Notes: a model not told the origin generated them from the sequence alone. A stretch of DNA of 64,000 bases from Albugo candida (GCA_040437565.1 JBDOQK010000049.1:124001-188000); one strand, 5' to 3'; positions 32,654 to 44,622 are shown, numbered from the stretch's first letter. Translations and numbers: made by a program.

Positions 32654-33873
32654 ATGGAAGCTTTGAGTGGATCATCAGCGCCCAAATCATCAGACGATTC
32701 TGAAACTTCTAGAGATAATCATGAGCATTGCAACGTGGAAACGGAAGCGTCACCACCTACCGAACACATTGAGGATACGCTTCAGCTCTATAAATCGCCA
32801 ATAACCGTGATTATGATTGGAATGGCAGGCAGCGGGAAAACCACATTAATGCAGGTTATAAACAGCTCCAAATTTCACCAAACAATCGTTTTATAGTTTC
32901 ACATGTAGCGAATCCAATCGTATGGCATCCAGCAGTCTATGCGTCAGTATATAATCAACCTTGACCCTGCAGTCAAAACGACCGGATACAGCCCCAACAT
33001 CGATATTCGCGACACTGTCGACTACAAACAAGTGATGAAAGAATACACACTCGGTCCAAATGGAGCAATTATGACTTGTCTCAATCTCTTTGCCACACGA
33101 TTTGATCAAGTGGTCGATTTGGTCGCAAAACGAAGCCAAGATCTCGAGTATGCTGCGCAATGCTTTGATTGTAGCTGGAAATAACGTAATTCATTAGCTT
33201 TTGTATTATTGACACACCCGGCCAGATCGAAGCGTTTACGTGGTCTGCGTCTGGAAGTATCATCACAGAATCACTGGCAATCACATTTCCAACTGTATTG
33301 GTATATGTGATCGATACTCCGCGATCCATTAGCCCCAATACATTTATGTCCAATATGTTGTACGCATGCAGGTATGCAGCCAACCATTTATTATTTTCTG
33401 GCTCATTTTACTTTTTTTGCAGTATTTTGTATAAACTTCGCTTGCCATTTGTGATCGTATTTAATAAAACTGACGTGATTCGACACGAATTTGCAGTGGA
33501 ATGGATGACCGATTTTGAAGCTTTTCAGAAAGCGCTGGATCAGGCACAGGATGATAGCTACATGAATAATCTCTCACGCTCATTGAGTTTGGTGCTGGAG
33601 GAATTTTACAACAATTTGCACTCTGTGGGCGTCTCTGCTGCAACTGGCGAAGGAATGGAAGCGTTCTTTGACAAAATCCATCTCGCCGCCAAAGAGTATG
33701 ACGAAACGTACATTCCAGAGTTGAAAGCCCGAATCTTAGAAAAGAAAGTGAGGAAGGAAAAACACGAGGAGGATGCGCTTGCAAGAATGATGAAAGATAT
33801 CGAAGTAGATGCATCAAAAAAAGAGCCATCCAAGGTGTATAGTAGTTTGGGAGGACCTCGCACAGATCTGTAG
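32654..33873 (+). CDS. GPN1: GPN-loop GTPase 1 (XAB1/Npa3 type)
   Basis: Four exons: 32654-32854, 32909-33147, 33198-33371, 33423-33873. Three introns of 54, 50 and 51 bp are all GT-AG and phase-consistent, giving 354 aa. After an acidic N-terminus come the P-loop GMAGSGKTT, the INLDPAV segment, NIDIRDTV, the diagnostic GPN motif in [20 protein letters not shown], and the VSAATGEG end of the GTPase fold. A Lys/Glu-rich tail follows. The order and length match GPN1, a cytoplasmic-nuclear shuttling GTPase needed for assembly and nuclear import of RNA polymerase II. The start was chosen as the ATG of MEALSGS; an upstream ATG at 32528 would add a hydrophobic stretch atypical of the family. Confidence 0.93.
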
Positions 33874-33942
33874 GGATATTTTATTCAAGTACTCGCGCTT
33901 TTGCATCGTAATGGCGCAAAAAGCTCCGAGATTTGTTGCTGG

Positions 33943-36274
33943 ATGTTTTTGTATTCTGAACGTATACCGGCAGAATACCTGCTCAAAACCTTTAATAATC
34001 ATCGCGACATCCTTGGTCACGAAATGCTGTCAAGTAGCTCTGGAGCTCGCTTTGGATGCGTGTATCGCATTCTTGTGTGCACCTTGACAAAGCCATTGAT
34101 ACCAAAGCGTTTCCTCCACACATCACACCCAATATCGCTGCATTTACGCTCCTTTAGCGGATGGTGTGCAGCAAAGGAAAAAATAGACAATTGGAAATGG
34201 ATGAAAGATCGTCGAAATCAACGCTTACAGTCTTTTTTGAAAGCGGAACGTGCGTATTTTGATAGAATAACGCGTTCGCCCTCATTCTCACGTACAAAAA
34301 CCAATTTTTTTCGAGAATTTCTCCATCGCTTCCACCAAATTGTAAAGCATTTCACAGTTGCCGAGCGAATCGGTTCGTTCGACTACTACATAGAGAATAG
34401 AAATCGATGGAATTTTCCAGCGTATCTGCGTCGTGATGTACTCACTGGGAATACTCAAACGATTTTAAATCAAAACAAAGAACGCTTTTTGATCGATTTA
34501 CAGCCTTTCGCTCTGATCTCAACGATGAAATTCGGATCCTTTACCGACCAGCAGGATCATAACTTGCTAGCAGTATTGATGGATGAGTCCGAGAAAAGTC
34601 GACTGGTGGTCAAAAACCTTCAAACGCAAGAAAGTCGCGTTTTATTCCATTTGCCCGATACAATACGAAATGTCGAATGGTTGGACGCACCTAATTGCTT
34701 CTACTACACCAGAACAGATGCGTTACAGAGACCAAGTCAGGTCTTTTCATATGACATTCGTACAAATACGCACACACTTGTAAGTAGTACGTTCTTCTTT
34801 TTTGATCGTTCTGACAATTTACGCGCAGATTTATGAAGAAAACGATCTCGCGGTATTTGTCGACATTTCCCGGTCAAAAGACGAGAAGTATCTGTTCATA
34901 AATTGCAATTCCAAAACAATGTCTGAGGTTCGAGCGATTCCTATCCGCAATGCAGATACATGCGCGTTTGTATTGAGACCACGAGAGCTGAATGTCGTGT
35001 ACTTTGCTGAGCACGCTACCGATCGTTTCTACATCGTCACAAATAAGGAAGCCTGCAATTACAAAATCATGGAAATGAAAGATGATAACCCGTATGAATG
35101 GGAGACTTTGGTGCCGGAGCAGCCGTACGTGAAGATCGAAGATGTGGATGTCTTCCGGAATCATCTCGTGCTGTATGAGCGAGTGAAAAGTATCCCTCGG
35201 ATCCGCGTGATCGACCGTCAGAATGCCTCAGAATCTATTATACCGTTACCAAAATCCATCGCTGAATGCAATCGGATCATTCCAGGCGTCAATCGGGATT
35301 ATGCATCGCCAACGGTTCGATTTCTAGTATCAACGCCACTGATCCCAGAGCTTGTGTACGACTTTGACCTGGAAAAGAAGCAATTGATTTTGCGTCAAAA
35401 ATCAGTTGTCGACGCAAACGACTCCATTAAGTCTTCTATCCGTCGCTTTGACGGTGACAATTTTGTGTGTAAACGAGAATTTATTCCAAGCTATCACGAT
35501 GCCTCCATTTCTATCCCTATGACGATCCTTCATCATCGAGATCTCGTCCTGAATGGGAAAAATCCGACGCTCCTCGTGGGGTACGGCGCGTATGGTACCA
35601 ACATCGAGGCTGATTTTGAGCTGGAGCATTTGAGTCTTCTGACACGGGGATGGGTCATCGCTCTTGCTCATACGCGTGGTGGAGGCGAACTCGGTCTCTC
35701 GTGGTACTATCAAGGCCGTGGTCTTAGTAAGGAACATACATTTGACGACTTCTACTCCTGCGCTCGATATCTCTTGGACAAGCGCTACACTTCGTCTCAA
35801 TTGCTCGCTGGCAAAGGAACGAGTGCAGGAGGGTTGCTTATGGGTGTGATGGCAAACCGATATCCTCATTTGTTTCAGGCTCTTGTGATGAAAGTTCCAT
35901 TTGTCGATATTTTGGACACGATGATGGATCCTAAATTGCCTCTAACGCTTCACGAGTACGAAGAGTGGGGTAATCCGGCCAATGATGCTTCCGTCCACGC
36001 TTATATATCCTCGTACGCTCCTTGTGAGAACGTCAAGCCTGGTCGTATGCCGCACATGTTGGTCACTGGAAGCCTTAATGACTACCGCGTTCAATATTGG
36101 GAGCCTGCAAAATGGGTTTTCCAGCATCGTCAAAAAATAGCCGAAAATCCTTCCACATGTTTGTTGCTCAACATGAGCGATACGGACGGCCATTACGGAG
36201 GTTCAGGGCAATTGGATCAGTTTGATGAGGTCGCTACGGAGTTTGCATTTTTGCACAAAGCGTTGGAGCTATAG
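33943..36274 (+). CDS. Oligopeptidase B-like prolyl oligopeptidase (S9A)
   Basis: Two exons, 33943-34779 and 34829-36274, with a 49-bp GT-AG intron; 760 aa. A beta-propeller-type N-terminal half precedes the alpha/beta-hydrolase domain. The catalytic Ser lies in GTSAGGLLMG, the Asp in NDYRVQYWEPAKW, and the His in DGHYGGSG; RGGGELG and GAYG (oxyanion region) are also present. These match oligopeptidase B, which cleaves short peptides after basic residues. The N-terminus before the family start is longer than usual and rich in Ser, Arg and hydrophobics, so it could be a mitochondrial presequence. The ATG at 34024 (MLSSSSG) is an alternative start that leaves a normal 5' spacing from GPN1. The last 95 bp are repeated at 36650-36744 by a contig overlap. 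Confidence 0.9.
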
Positions 36275-37019
36275 AGGTCGTCTATCGGTTTATTTTTGGT
36301 GTGTGAGATAATGCCCAAAAGCCAATCGAGGGTTGAGAGGCTGGAGATGGAGATACATCGCATGGAAGAGCGACTGGAAATGGTCAAATCCGCTGTGAAT
36401 GAACAGAAAGAAGCGTGGACTCAAGCGTATGTGGTGGGTGCTCACGGAACGAAATGGAAGAGCGCGATGAAAATAAAGAAACGACAAAAAGCTGTTATTC
36501 CGGACGTCTTGAAGCCGCAGGGTGTATCTCAGCCGCTCCAGTCGAAGAANNNNNNNNNNNNNNNNNNNNNNNNNNNNNNNNNNNNNNNNNNNNNNNNNNN
36601 NNNNNNNNNNNNNNNNNNNNNNNNNNNNNNNNNNNNNNNNNNNNNNNNNATACGGACGGCCATTACGGAGGTTCAGGGCAATTGGATCAGTTTGATGAGG
36701 TCGCTACGGAGTTTGCATTTTTGCACAAAGCGTTGGAGCTATAGAGGTCGTCTATCGGTTTATTTTTGGTGTGTGAGATAATGCCCAAAAGCCAATCGAG
36801 GGTTGAGAGGCTGGAGATGGAGATACATCGCATGGAAGAGCGACTGGAAATGGTCAAATCCGCTGTGAATGAACAGAAAGAAGCGTGGACTCAAGCGTAT
36901 GTGGTGGGTGCTCACGGAACGAAATGGAAGAGCGCGATGAAAATAAAGAAACAACAAAAAGCTGTTATTCCGGACGTCTTGAAGCCGCAGGGTGTATCTC
37001 AGCCGCTCCAGTCGAAGAA
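36180..37019. repeat. False tandem duplication around a gap (370 bp, one SNP)
   Basis: 36180-36549 equals 36650-37019 with a 100-N gap (36550-36649). The copies differ by one base (G at 36483, A at 36953; Arg versus Gln in the small gene). That is what two haplotypes of a heterozygous genome would show. Confidence 0.9.
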
Positions 37020-37272
37020 GACGAAATCGCAAAGACCTCATAAGCCAAAAAGCCATGTATCGAGTGTTCGGCTTGCGGTTGGATCACCCAAGCCGCACTG
37101 TCGTATTTTGAAGAAAGTTTTGCCTCGTAAACGCTCTCTCCGTCAGCTATCACAACGTATCAAAGTCTCAGAGACATCCATTCCCTCACTTTCCATAACC
37201 AATACATTACGACATCACCGTCACTCTCCGATATACTCTACTTCCAAAGGCTCCTCATATCTCCCATTATAG
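36781..37272 (+). CDS. Small basic coiled-coil protein, unknown
   Basis: 163 aa from the ATG at 36781, which lies 36 bp after the oligopeptidase B stop. Residues 1-35 form a short coiled coil (VERLEMEIHRMEERLEMVKS). The rest is strongly basic (Lys/Arg/Ser/His) and apparently disordered. Codon use and the single clean frame support a gene. The first 80 residues are repeated at 36311-36549 by the contig overlap. I do not recognise the family; a microtubule- or nucleic-acid-binding protein would fit the charge, but that is only a guess. Confidence 0.55.
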   Translation: MPKSQSRVERLEMEIHRMEERLEMVKSAVNEQKEAWTQAYVVGAHGTKWKSAMKIKKQQKAVIPDVLKPQGVSQPLQSKKTKSQRPHKPKSHVSSVRLAVGSPKPHCRILKKVLPRKRSLRQLSQRIKVSETSIPSLSITNTLRHHRHSPIYSTSKGSSYLPL

Positions 37273-37832
37273 AGCCTTATATGTCGTTGGTAATTGGTCA
37301 GAAGTGGCTCCGAATGGTTCCTTTTCCGAGGCGCAAGATCGAGTTTGGAGTATTTCTGACTCAAGCGAAATCTCAATGAAATTTAGTAGCTTTTTTTTGA
37401 TTTCTTGCACATGGATCAGCTGAGTCGGTCTCTGATCTATCAAGATAGCCCATGAACCCACCTTAAGGAGTAATTGACGCCGATTGCGTAGAGAGACTGG
37501 ATAAGAAGAAGATGAGATTGTAATCGTGTGAATTTCGTGGAGATTGGTGTTTTTTCGGAGATGGTGACGCGATGTTTGCGCGAATACTCGTTTATGATCG
37601 TACTCTTCTTTCACTAAAGTGAAGCGTTTATTATGATTTTTTTTGCTGATAGCAAAAGTGTCTATTGTGCAATCTATCTATGCAATAAGTTCCCCCTACT
37701 CATCGTGCATTTGACGTAATATATCGCTCAAAGTGTCGCCATACGCGTAGTTGCTTTTCTAAGATCGCCTAAAGTACCGTACATCTCATAATTCATTTGC
37801 ACATTGTGCCGATGGTACAAAAGTCTCGGTGA
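37273..37832. other. Intergenic region
   Basis: A minus-strand frame of 115 codons (37267-37614) starts from GTG, overlaps the end of the small gene and shows no domain; I do not call it. The rest probably carries the 3' end of one gene and the promoter of the next. Confidence 0.45.
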
Positions 37833-38893
37833 ATGGAAGGGACAATGACAACCGTGCTGAACGCAACATGCACATTAGAAACGCCGTCCCGAGGTCCATA
37901 TCCGCGACAGAGAGACCCACGTACTGCTTCGTCGAAGGATCAAGCGTGTCGCGTGAATCCGCTCTCACAAACTCCCAATCTATCGGATGGAGCTCCCATT
38001 CGCACAGCGTCTTCTGTATTGATGCTAAAAACCGACGCTCCTTCAAACGACTGTGAAATCGACTCGTGTGCGTCTGTCATAGATACCAATTCAACGGAAT
38101 CGTTTGAAAAATGGAAGGAAGAAGAAGAAGAAGAAGAATTGTGGAAGGATGCGCTTCAGGCGCGTGTGAATCAGTTGGAGCAAAAAATCAGTCGGATCGA
38201 TCTCTCCACTTACAAAAAGACGGCCAATGCTCCGACGTCGCATTCGATCGCTGATTTCGCTGTTTCGGAGAGCCAATCGACCGTTAATTTCGTACTCGCA
38301 GCTTCAAAAAATCGCCATAATCAGACTTTCTTGGTGCCCGAAAGTGTTCGCTACCACCCAAATGTGCGTCCAAATCTCATTTACACCGATAACTTCCTTT
38401 TTTGAGCGCTCTTTTACCCGTAGACACGCTCGGTTGTATCGAATTGCGCACTGGATAAAGCACAAGCAGTCAAAATATCTCGAAAGAAATCAGGCACAGG
38501 ATGCAGCGGTCGAAAATCGAGATTCTGCAGGAGATTCCGTCGAGAAGAAGCAGAGTCCTGTTATTCGAAAAAAGCGATCAGTACGTCGATTGGTTCTCCA
38601 TCGTCTTCTCAATTGAGCTCACAAAGCGCGGAGGATGTTGGGTCTCAAGTACCGCAAAGTGAGGCCGAAAGGGTTCGCCAATTTATTGTCAATGATATTA
38701 GAAATGTAAGTGAAATGCGGTTGTAATTGTATTCACATGTGACCTTTATCCAATCTAGCTCACAATCGATCGCATTTTGGAAGAATGTAAACGCAAACAG
38801 TTCTTAGAAGCGTATTATTTTCAGGCCGAAAGAGACAAAGGCGCAGAAAGTTTCGATTGTGCATCCAAAGAGGATCTGTCCAAAGCAACTTGA
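37833..38893 (+). CDS. Ser-rich coiled-coil protein, multi-exon, unknown
   Basis: Starts at the ATG at 37833. Exon 1 includes a poly-Glu run encoded by GAA repeats (about 38120-38140), followed by a short coiled coil (ALQARVNQLEQKISRID). A GTGCGT donor at about 38363 and a TAG acceptor at 38422 are plausible. The middle exon has two competing coding-like frames, so either an intron at 38581-38633 or a frameshift in the A-run near 38570 must join them. The final intron, 38706-38758 (GT-AG, 53 bp), is clear, and the last exon (LTIDRILEECKRKQ) ends at the TGA at 38891. I do not recognise the family. It converges with the next gene, with 49 bp between the stops. Confidence 0.5.
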
Positions 38894-38942
38894 TGCTGGA
38901 CTGCGACGATATCGACAACACCACAGCCAAATGGCTCACATT

Positions 38943-41900
38943 CTATTTATTGATGGTAATGTCACAGACACTTGACCATAAGAGAACACTCGAAAGTGTG
39001 TAGACTCTTGATGTCTCTCGACACGAACAAAAGGAGTAATTGGCGTGCCCGTATTGTAGCTCGGATGTTTTTTGTATCAGTTTCGTGCCAGTGAATACAC
39101 AAACGCCAGATTCTGATCTTGTCTTTGACCGATTTGTGCTGCTGGAGCCCGAGGCTTTCTATTGCAAAAATGCCGCTTTTCGAGCTGATCCAGCTCATAA
39201 AATCACATCGATACTGGGGATCACACGATGCTCTTTCAGTTCATGTGCAAACCAAACCAAAACTTCTTGCTCCAGCTCCAAGAATTTTCCCTGATACATA
39301 TTGGGTGTTCCAGGTGCAACTTGCCCTCGTTTTCTCACATTTCGACTGAAATCGGGGCTGTCTGCTTTCAGTGGAAGTGTGATTCGCGGTGATCGTTGTC
39401 TTTGACGCATTGGGATTTTTGTTTTGGAGACTATCAAATGCTTAAAAAAGCCTTTGACACGCGACCAGAGGTTTCGTAGAGATTGCCACAGCACGAAACC
39501 TTCTTGGACCGGGCCTAGATTACTCGACTGGAGACGGATGTGGAATGTCAAATTGAGCAGAAATTCGATGTGACTGTCGTATTCAATTTCGATCTGGATA
39601 GGATGATGGCCGATTTTGCTTCGTAGTAGCGCCGCTGCTGTCGCTGCCGACGATACTAGAGCCAACGCTGACTGTGTGGTGGTTGCGTTTGCCGGTCCGT
39701 TAGTAGTTGCATCTCCAGAAGTTCCAAAGACACCGACAATCGCTACATTGGCTGCAGCGTTCTTGGCAGCTTCAGCAGCAACCTCCACAGCAGCTCGTTG
39801 CTGAGACCTTTGTTTGCAACTCTCGATCCAAGCGTTGAAGGCTTTTACGATACGAGCTCGCCAGGCCCGAACACTTGTGCGTTGTATTTGTATCAATCCA
39901 CTGGCTGTCAACGATTTCCTAGAGCTTCGACTCCGTACTTTGAGCTGTTTATCGGTGTAAGGCTGCCCGTACCCTGGTTTCTCAAACCACATGACACGAC
40001 GCAATTCAGACGTTGGCTGTAGGTAACTTTCTTGTTTTTCCAGTGGCCGTGTGCTCAGAAACCTGTGGTAGGCGGTCATATCGACGACCTTATTCATCTT
40101 GATTCGAAGCACGTGATGGCCGGTAGAATTCCTCGCATCGACGTGCTGTTTCCATCGGAAGAGCACAACGACGAAAAGGAGCATCCAGAGAATATTCAGG
40201 AGGAAAAATAGCATGGGGATCTCGCTAATCGGACCGACAATACTTTTCTGGATCCAAGTGGGCACAGAATGCAAGCCCAAGGCACCTCCATAGACGCGAT
40301 CCGCAATGGTGAATGCAAAACTCGCAGCCAAAAGGTAACAGGTCGATTCCAATGAGACTTTCGCTTCCGCCAAAACCTGATTGGAAGCATCGTCTAATTG
40401 CTTCGTATTGGATTCCACGTTTCTGAATATGCCTTTAAGCTGTGTTGTGTTCAAGACCTCGGCCATTTGACGCAGATTCATTATCTCATATTTCGCTCCA
40501 TGAACGAGTTTCTCTAAATCTCGTGCACGCGATAATATCTCTTCATGCTGTTTATCGAGCTTCAGGACCCCGTAAATGGCTTCTTCTTCCTCGCTTGGTT
40601 CGGACGATTTGACTGGGATCTTGATGATCTCGAGAGACTCCAAAAGGTACCCGAGGGTATCCGTGAACAGGATCAGGTCATTTGTGCTTTGACTCAACAT
40701 CGTTCGAATGCGCGCAACGTGGTTGGGGTCTTCTTTTGTATGAAGAATTAGATTGCGAATCTCTTTCAAATGCTCTTGGAGAACGAAAATACGGTTGAAA
40801 AAGCTTCGAAGGAACATTTCACGACATAAGAGCGAAAAGTACGACACCAGTAAGCTTTCAAATCGCCGAGCAGCCGGACCAACGATCAAAATGCCTTCTC
40901 TTCCCAGCATCAGAAGGGAATCTTCTCCAATTCCGAAAGCACAATGAAGATCGCCGAGTATTTGCTTGAGCTCATTCTCGTAATCACCACGATCCAAGTA
41001 CTCGTTGCTGGACATGAATGGGTAGATTTCGTCTGCGAAAATGAGGTTAAACTTGCCTCGATTCGCGACATCCCCGAGATACGTCACGTCCAACAGCGAT
41101 GTTTGGTAGGAGGAGAGCAGGTCGTCCATAATTTCCGAGGAATCCTGATGAATATCTACAAGAAGCCGAGATAATAAGTCGACGGAAATGCTGTCTGACA
41201 ACTGATCCATGATCGCGTCCACATGAATGCCGTAGAAAATCGTCCCGTCGACGTGTAAATGGATCCCAAAATTCTCAATTTGAACGATCCCATCGTCTTC
41301 AGGAAAATGGATTTCGGCCTCAAAATTGATATAACGAGCAGGATCATAATCGAGAATTCGCACTTGTGTCAGTCCAGGCGGAACTTCAAACTGCGTATCG
41401 GTCGGCCGATCATCAATGAGCGAGGTGAAGAGGCCTCCTTGACATCGATCCATGGACCCGAGTCTTTCGTTCAATGCGATGATTTGGTTCGAGCCGAACG
41501 GAATCCATTCTCCAATGATGCAGACCGCATTCGACAACACAATAGCTTCCGATAACGCGTCTCGGATATTGGACTGTCCGTGCGCCGATTCTTTGCTCCT
41601 GTGAGCATTCGACGATAAGACCTGGCGAGATTTTGCACTACGAACGCACTCGGGGATGAATGGTGACGAAACATACGAAACATCTTCCGTCTCAGTAACC
41701 TGAGAATATCGAAAGTAGCCGATTGATTCCAGAATGAATTTTCCCTCTTCATCAAAGGTCAGTTCTGCAGCATCCGTTTCCTGCTGCTTTTGCTGCTGTC
41801 TCAATGCGAGATGCTTCTCACTATGACTCAGTAGCGAGTATTTTGTAGTAGGGCCAATCAAGTTCGAAACAGCAGCTTTTTTGGTGTCAATATGCATTTT

Positions 41901-42737
41901 GAATGGAATATAACGAATTTGCAAAAGCTCACGACGATAAGGTTTTGGTGCAAAAATGAATTCATCGACTTTATGTTTGAAATCTTTCCCAACTTGCTTC
42001 AATAACTCGAATCCTCGCAATGATACTTGAAAGGCTGTGACAGAATGATAATCTCGCGTTGATAATTTCAATCCGTTGACTAAATTGGCTTCTCTCAAAT
42101 CGTCAATGGCCGATTTTCCATCCTGAGAAGTATTGATCCAGATTCGCTTGGGTCTTCCGTCTTGAGCGACCATCAGTGCAGCGGGCGCATAATCGAAATT
42201 CAGCACACCGGCTGCGATTCCTTCATACATAAGCACCAAGAGCGGTATCTGACGGATCCAGGACTCCCTGTCCTGCGGGGTCTTGGCGCAGCTTGCATAC
42301 CTCGACAGCATGTACAAAATCATCACATGATCAACAGGCCAAGTCTCTTTAACCGTATCGCTGGAATCCTCTCCACTCGCCGCATTTGGAAGTGAAAATG
42401 TGAGGTCATCTAAACGCTCTGATTCTGCAGCACCGTGTGTTGTATTCCCAGCATCCTGAGCGCTACGCTTTCTATCGGTTAACGTCAAAGAGCTTCTCCT
42501 CGACGTTACTTTTCTCGAATTGGAAGGCCATATTGCCTGTTGTGTGATTTCTCCTATGCAGTGGCTTTGAATTGTATCGACTATGGTCTCATTCGCTTCT
42601 TCTAGCAGTGAGTCCATTTTGAATGAGTGAGTAGAGGAATTGGAGCTCGTTTTTGAAGGTTCTCGATCAATAGTCGGTATTTCTTCCTCAAAGTGACACT
42701 GTCCAGGCAATTTAGGCGATATTGAGCTATTTTCCAT
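38943..42737 (-). CDS. Large two-TM protein with coiled coil, unknown
   Basis: Exon 1 is 42737-39207 and exon 2 is 39158-38943, with a 48-bp GT-AG intron in phase 0; about 1248 aa. The first 110 residues are Ser-rich and disordered. A folded region follows to about residue 600 and includes mixed alpha/beta segments (HLHVDGTIFYGIHVDAIMDQ). Then comes a helical/coiled-coil region (about 600-850) and two closely spaced TMs (LLAASFAFTIADRVYG; MLFFLLNILWMLLFVVVLF) at about residues 855-915. The rest includes an Ala-rich segment. A helical arm before a C-terminal TM pair is reminiscent of CorA/RMD1-type membrane proteins, but I see no signature motif and do not assign it. The 3' exon could instead be read in another frame. 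Divergent from ARPC4 with 128 bp between starts. Confidence 0.7.
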
Positions 42738-42865
42738 CCACCTGATGCATTCTATCAGCAGAGCATTAGAGTATCGAGTCGGCGTCTCGTAAAGTTGCGA
42801 CGTTTGCGTATTTCATACCGTTATGTATCGATATCCTAATGTATAGTATACAATTCCATTGTGCG

Positions 42866-43501
42866 ATGGTAAATGTGTTTCTTCAGCGCCCTAATGTCTC
42901 ACGTTTCTACCGCATTTCTTTCGTTCTCCTGTAGGCAAATACACTCGCTACATATTTGACATCGATACGACACTCCCTGGAAGGTGCTTTATGTCTTCGT
43001 AACTTTCCTTCGCAAGTTATTGAACGTCACAACAAGCCAGAAATTGAGCTCAAGTAAAAGTATACAAATCGTGTGTGTACCATTGAGCTTATTGTTTCTG
43101 ATGATTGTAGATTAAGCAAAGAACTGATTTTGAATCCGATTTTGATCTGCCGCAATGAGAACGAGAAATGCTTGATTGAACCTTCCATCAATTCGACCCG
43201 CGTGAGTGTTTGTGTCAAGCAAACCGATGAAATTGAAGTCATTTTGTGTCACAAATTCACTCGTTTTCTGATGCAACGAGCCGAGCAATTCATTATCATG
43301 CGAAGAGTACCGGTGGAAGGATACCACATGAGCTTTCTTATCACACACACTCATTTAGAAAATTTGTACAAACACAAATTGATTGATTTTATTATCCAAT
43401 TCATGGAAGACATTGACAAAGAGATCAGTGAGATGAAAATTTCTCTAAATGCCAGAGGAAGAATTGTCGCTACAGAATTTATGAAGCAGTTCACTTTGTA
43501 A
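42866..43501 (+). CDS. ARPC4: Arp2/3 complex subunit 4 (p20)
   Basis: Exons: 42866-42868 (only the ATG), 42935-43053, 43111-43501. The introns are 66 and 57 bp, GT-AG, and the product is 170 aa; the family length is about 168. The sequence follows ARPC4 closely: LATYLTSIR, the [15 protein letters not shown] stretch, [89 protein letters not shown]4 forms the core of the Arp2/3 complex that nucleates branched actin. The start is inferred from the need for an initiator in front of exon 2; the acceptor at 42934 and the ATG followed by GTAAAT at 42866 give MANTLATYL. Confidence 0.93.
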
Positions 43502-43583
43502 AGGTCCGGTCAGTTTCATGTCGAGATTGTATCCAACCCATTTCCACACTTTCAAAGCTGTATCTGCAGCTGGAATGGATCCA

Positions 43584-44426
43584 TCACATGATACTACAGG
43601 CATATTGATTATCAGTGGCAGTATTGGATTCCACACATGGTTGAAGCTTGCCGATAAAGCATTTTTCTAGAGTCTTTCGTGCTTTCTTTGAATGAAAATT
43701 CATATCTTTAGTACAATCCATTCCACCTGCTTTTCGCAATATCGATTTTGAGCCTCCCGGATGCGCCATGAGTAGTCCTGTCACATCATACACATTCTTC
43801 TTGGAAACGATCCAGCAAGAATCCACTCCTCGATGATTCCGTACTTCACAAAGACACAGTTTATGGAGACCACTACATCGTTCCGGGACGTCTTGGGATA
43901 TGCTTGTGCATGCGTCAGAGATATCATATCGATCCAAATCACTTATGCGCGATGTCAGCACAACACTCTTCCCCATTCGCTTCCCTGAAAGTGTATTGTG
44001 ATATGACTCTGAAACCACAGACGGCATTTGAATGGGCTGACACGCTTCACCGACGCAAATATCGCCTGATTTCGGTCGTTGGATCACGAGATCCTCCTCA
44101 TAATCGACACAAACTAGCTCATCTACTTCCTCGCTAGCCTTCTGATCCAGACGTATATCCTTCCCCAGATCCTCCACATCCAAAGTGTCGTTCCCCGAGT
44201 CGTTCTGATTGCTGTCCGACGCTAAAGACTCGTCAGCTTGGGGCTGATTGTCGTATTTACCGCAGTAATTATTTTGTGATTCTTTCGGCTGTGTTGCCGA
44301 TGACAAAAGCGGCGATTCCGGACAAATAAAGTGATCAGAATGATACTCAATCGGCATAGAGCAAAGCAGCGTGCTGACTTGCTCAAATGACACGCCATTT
44401 GCGCATCTCGGACTTAATTGACACAT
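43584..44426 (-). CDS. Cytochrome b5-type heme-binding domain protein
   Basis: 280 aa in one exon from the ATG at 44426. Residues 1-190 are acidic, Ser/Asp-rich and probably disordered. The C-terminal 85 residues are a cytochrome b5 fold: SCWIVSKKNVYDVTGLLMAHPGGSKSI, with the first heme-ligand His in HPGG, and the second His in MNFHSKKA. It ends CFIGKLQP followed by a short Cys-containing tail. There is no TM anchor, unlike membrane cytochrome b5. It is therefore a soluble or tail-lipidated b5-domain protein of unknown partner. Convergent with ARPC4 (82 bp between stops) and divergent from the ankyrin gene (196 bp between starts). Confidence 0.85.
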   Translation of the reverse strand: MCQLSPRCANGVSFEQVSTLLCSMPIEYHSDHFICPESPLLSSATQPKESQNNYCGKYDNQPQADESLASDSNQNDSGNDTLDVEDLGKDIRLDQKASEEVDELVCVDYEEDLVIQRPKSGDICVGEACQPIQMPSVVSESYHNTLSGKRMGKSVVLTSRISDLDRYDISDACTSISQDVPERCSGLHKLCLCEVRNHRGVDSCWIVSKKNVYDVTGLLMAHPGGSKSILRKAGGMDCTKDMNFHSKKARKTLEKCFIGKLQPCVESNTATDNQYACSIM

Positions 44427-44601
44427 CAAAGTCGAATTACAAATGACTCCTTAGTGGCGTAAAATGCTGCTTTTTGAGACGACAACAACACAAAAAGACG
44501 TCGTTTTCTAGAGCGTAAAAAGCTTCAAGTGAGAAAATATAACGATAGTGAACGCCGCATCAAATAAAAATAAAAGCTAACACAGTAACTCTCTCCAAAT
44601 T

Positions 44602-44622
44602 ATGGCGCTTTATGCACCATAA
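44602..44622 (+). promoter_or_regulatory. Seven-codon uORF abutting the ankyrin-gene start
   Basis: ATG at 44602, five sense codons more, then TAA at 44620-44622, directly followed in the same frame by the main ATG at 44623. If transcribed, it would be a minimal upstream ORF that could reduce or gate translation by termination-reinitiation. Transcription start is unknown. Confidence 0.4.

Noticed and set aside
37267-37614. Minus-strand 115-codon gene
   Set aside because: No ATG start, overlap with the preceding gene and no domain.
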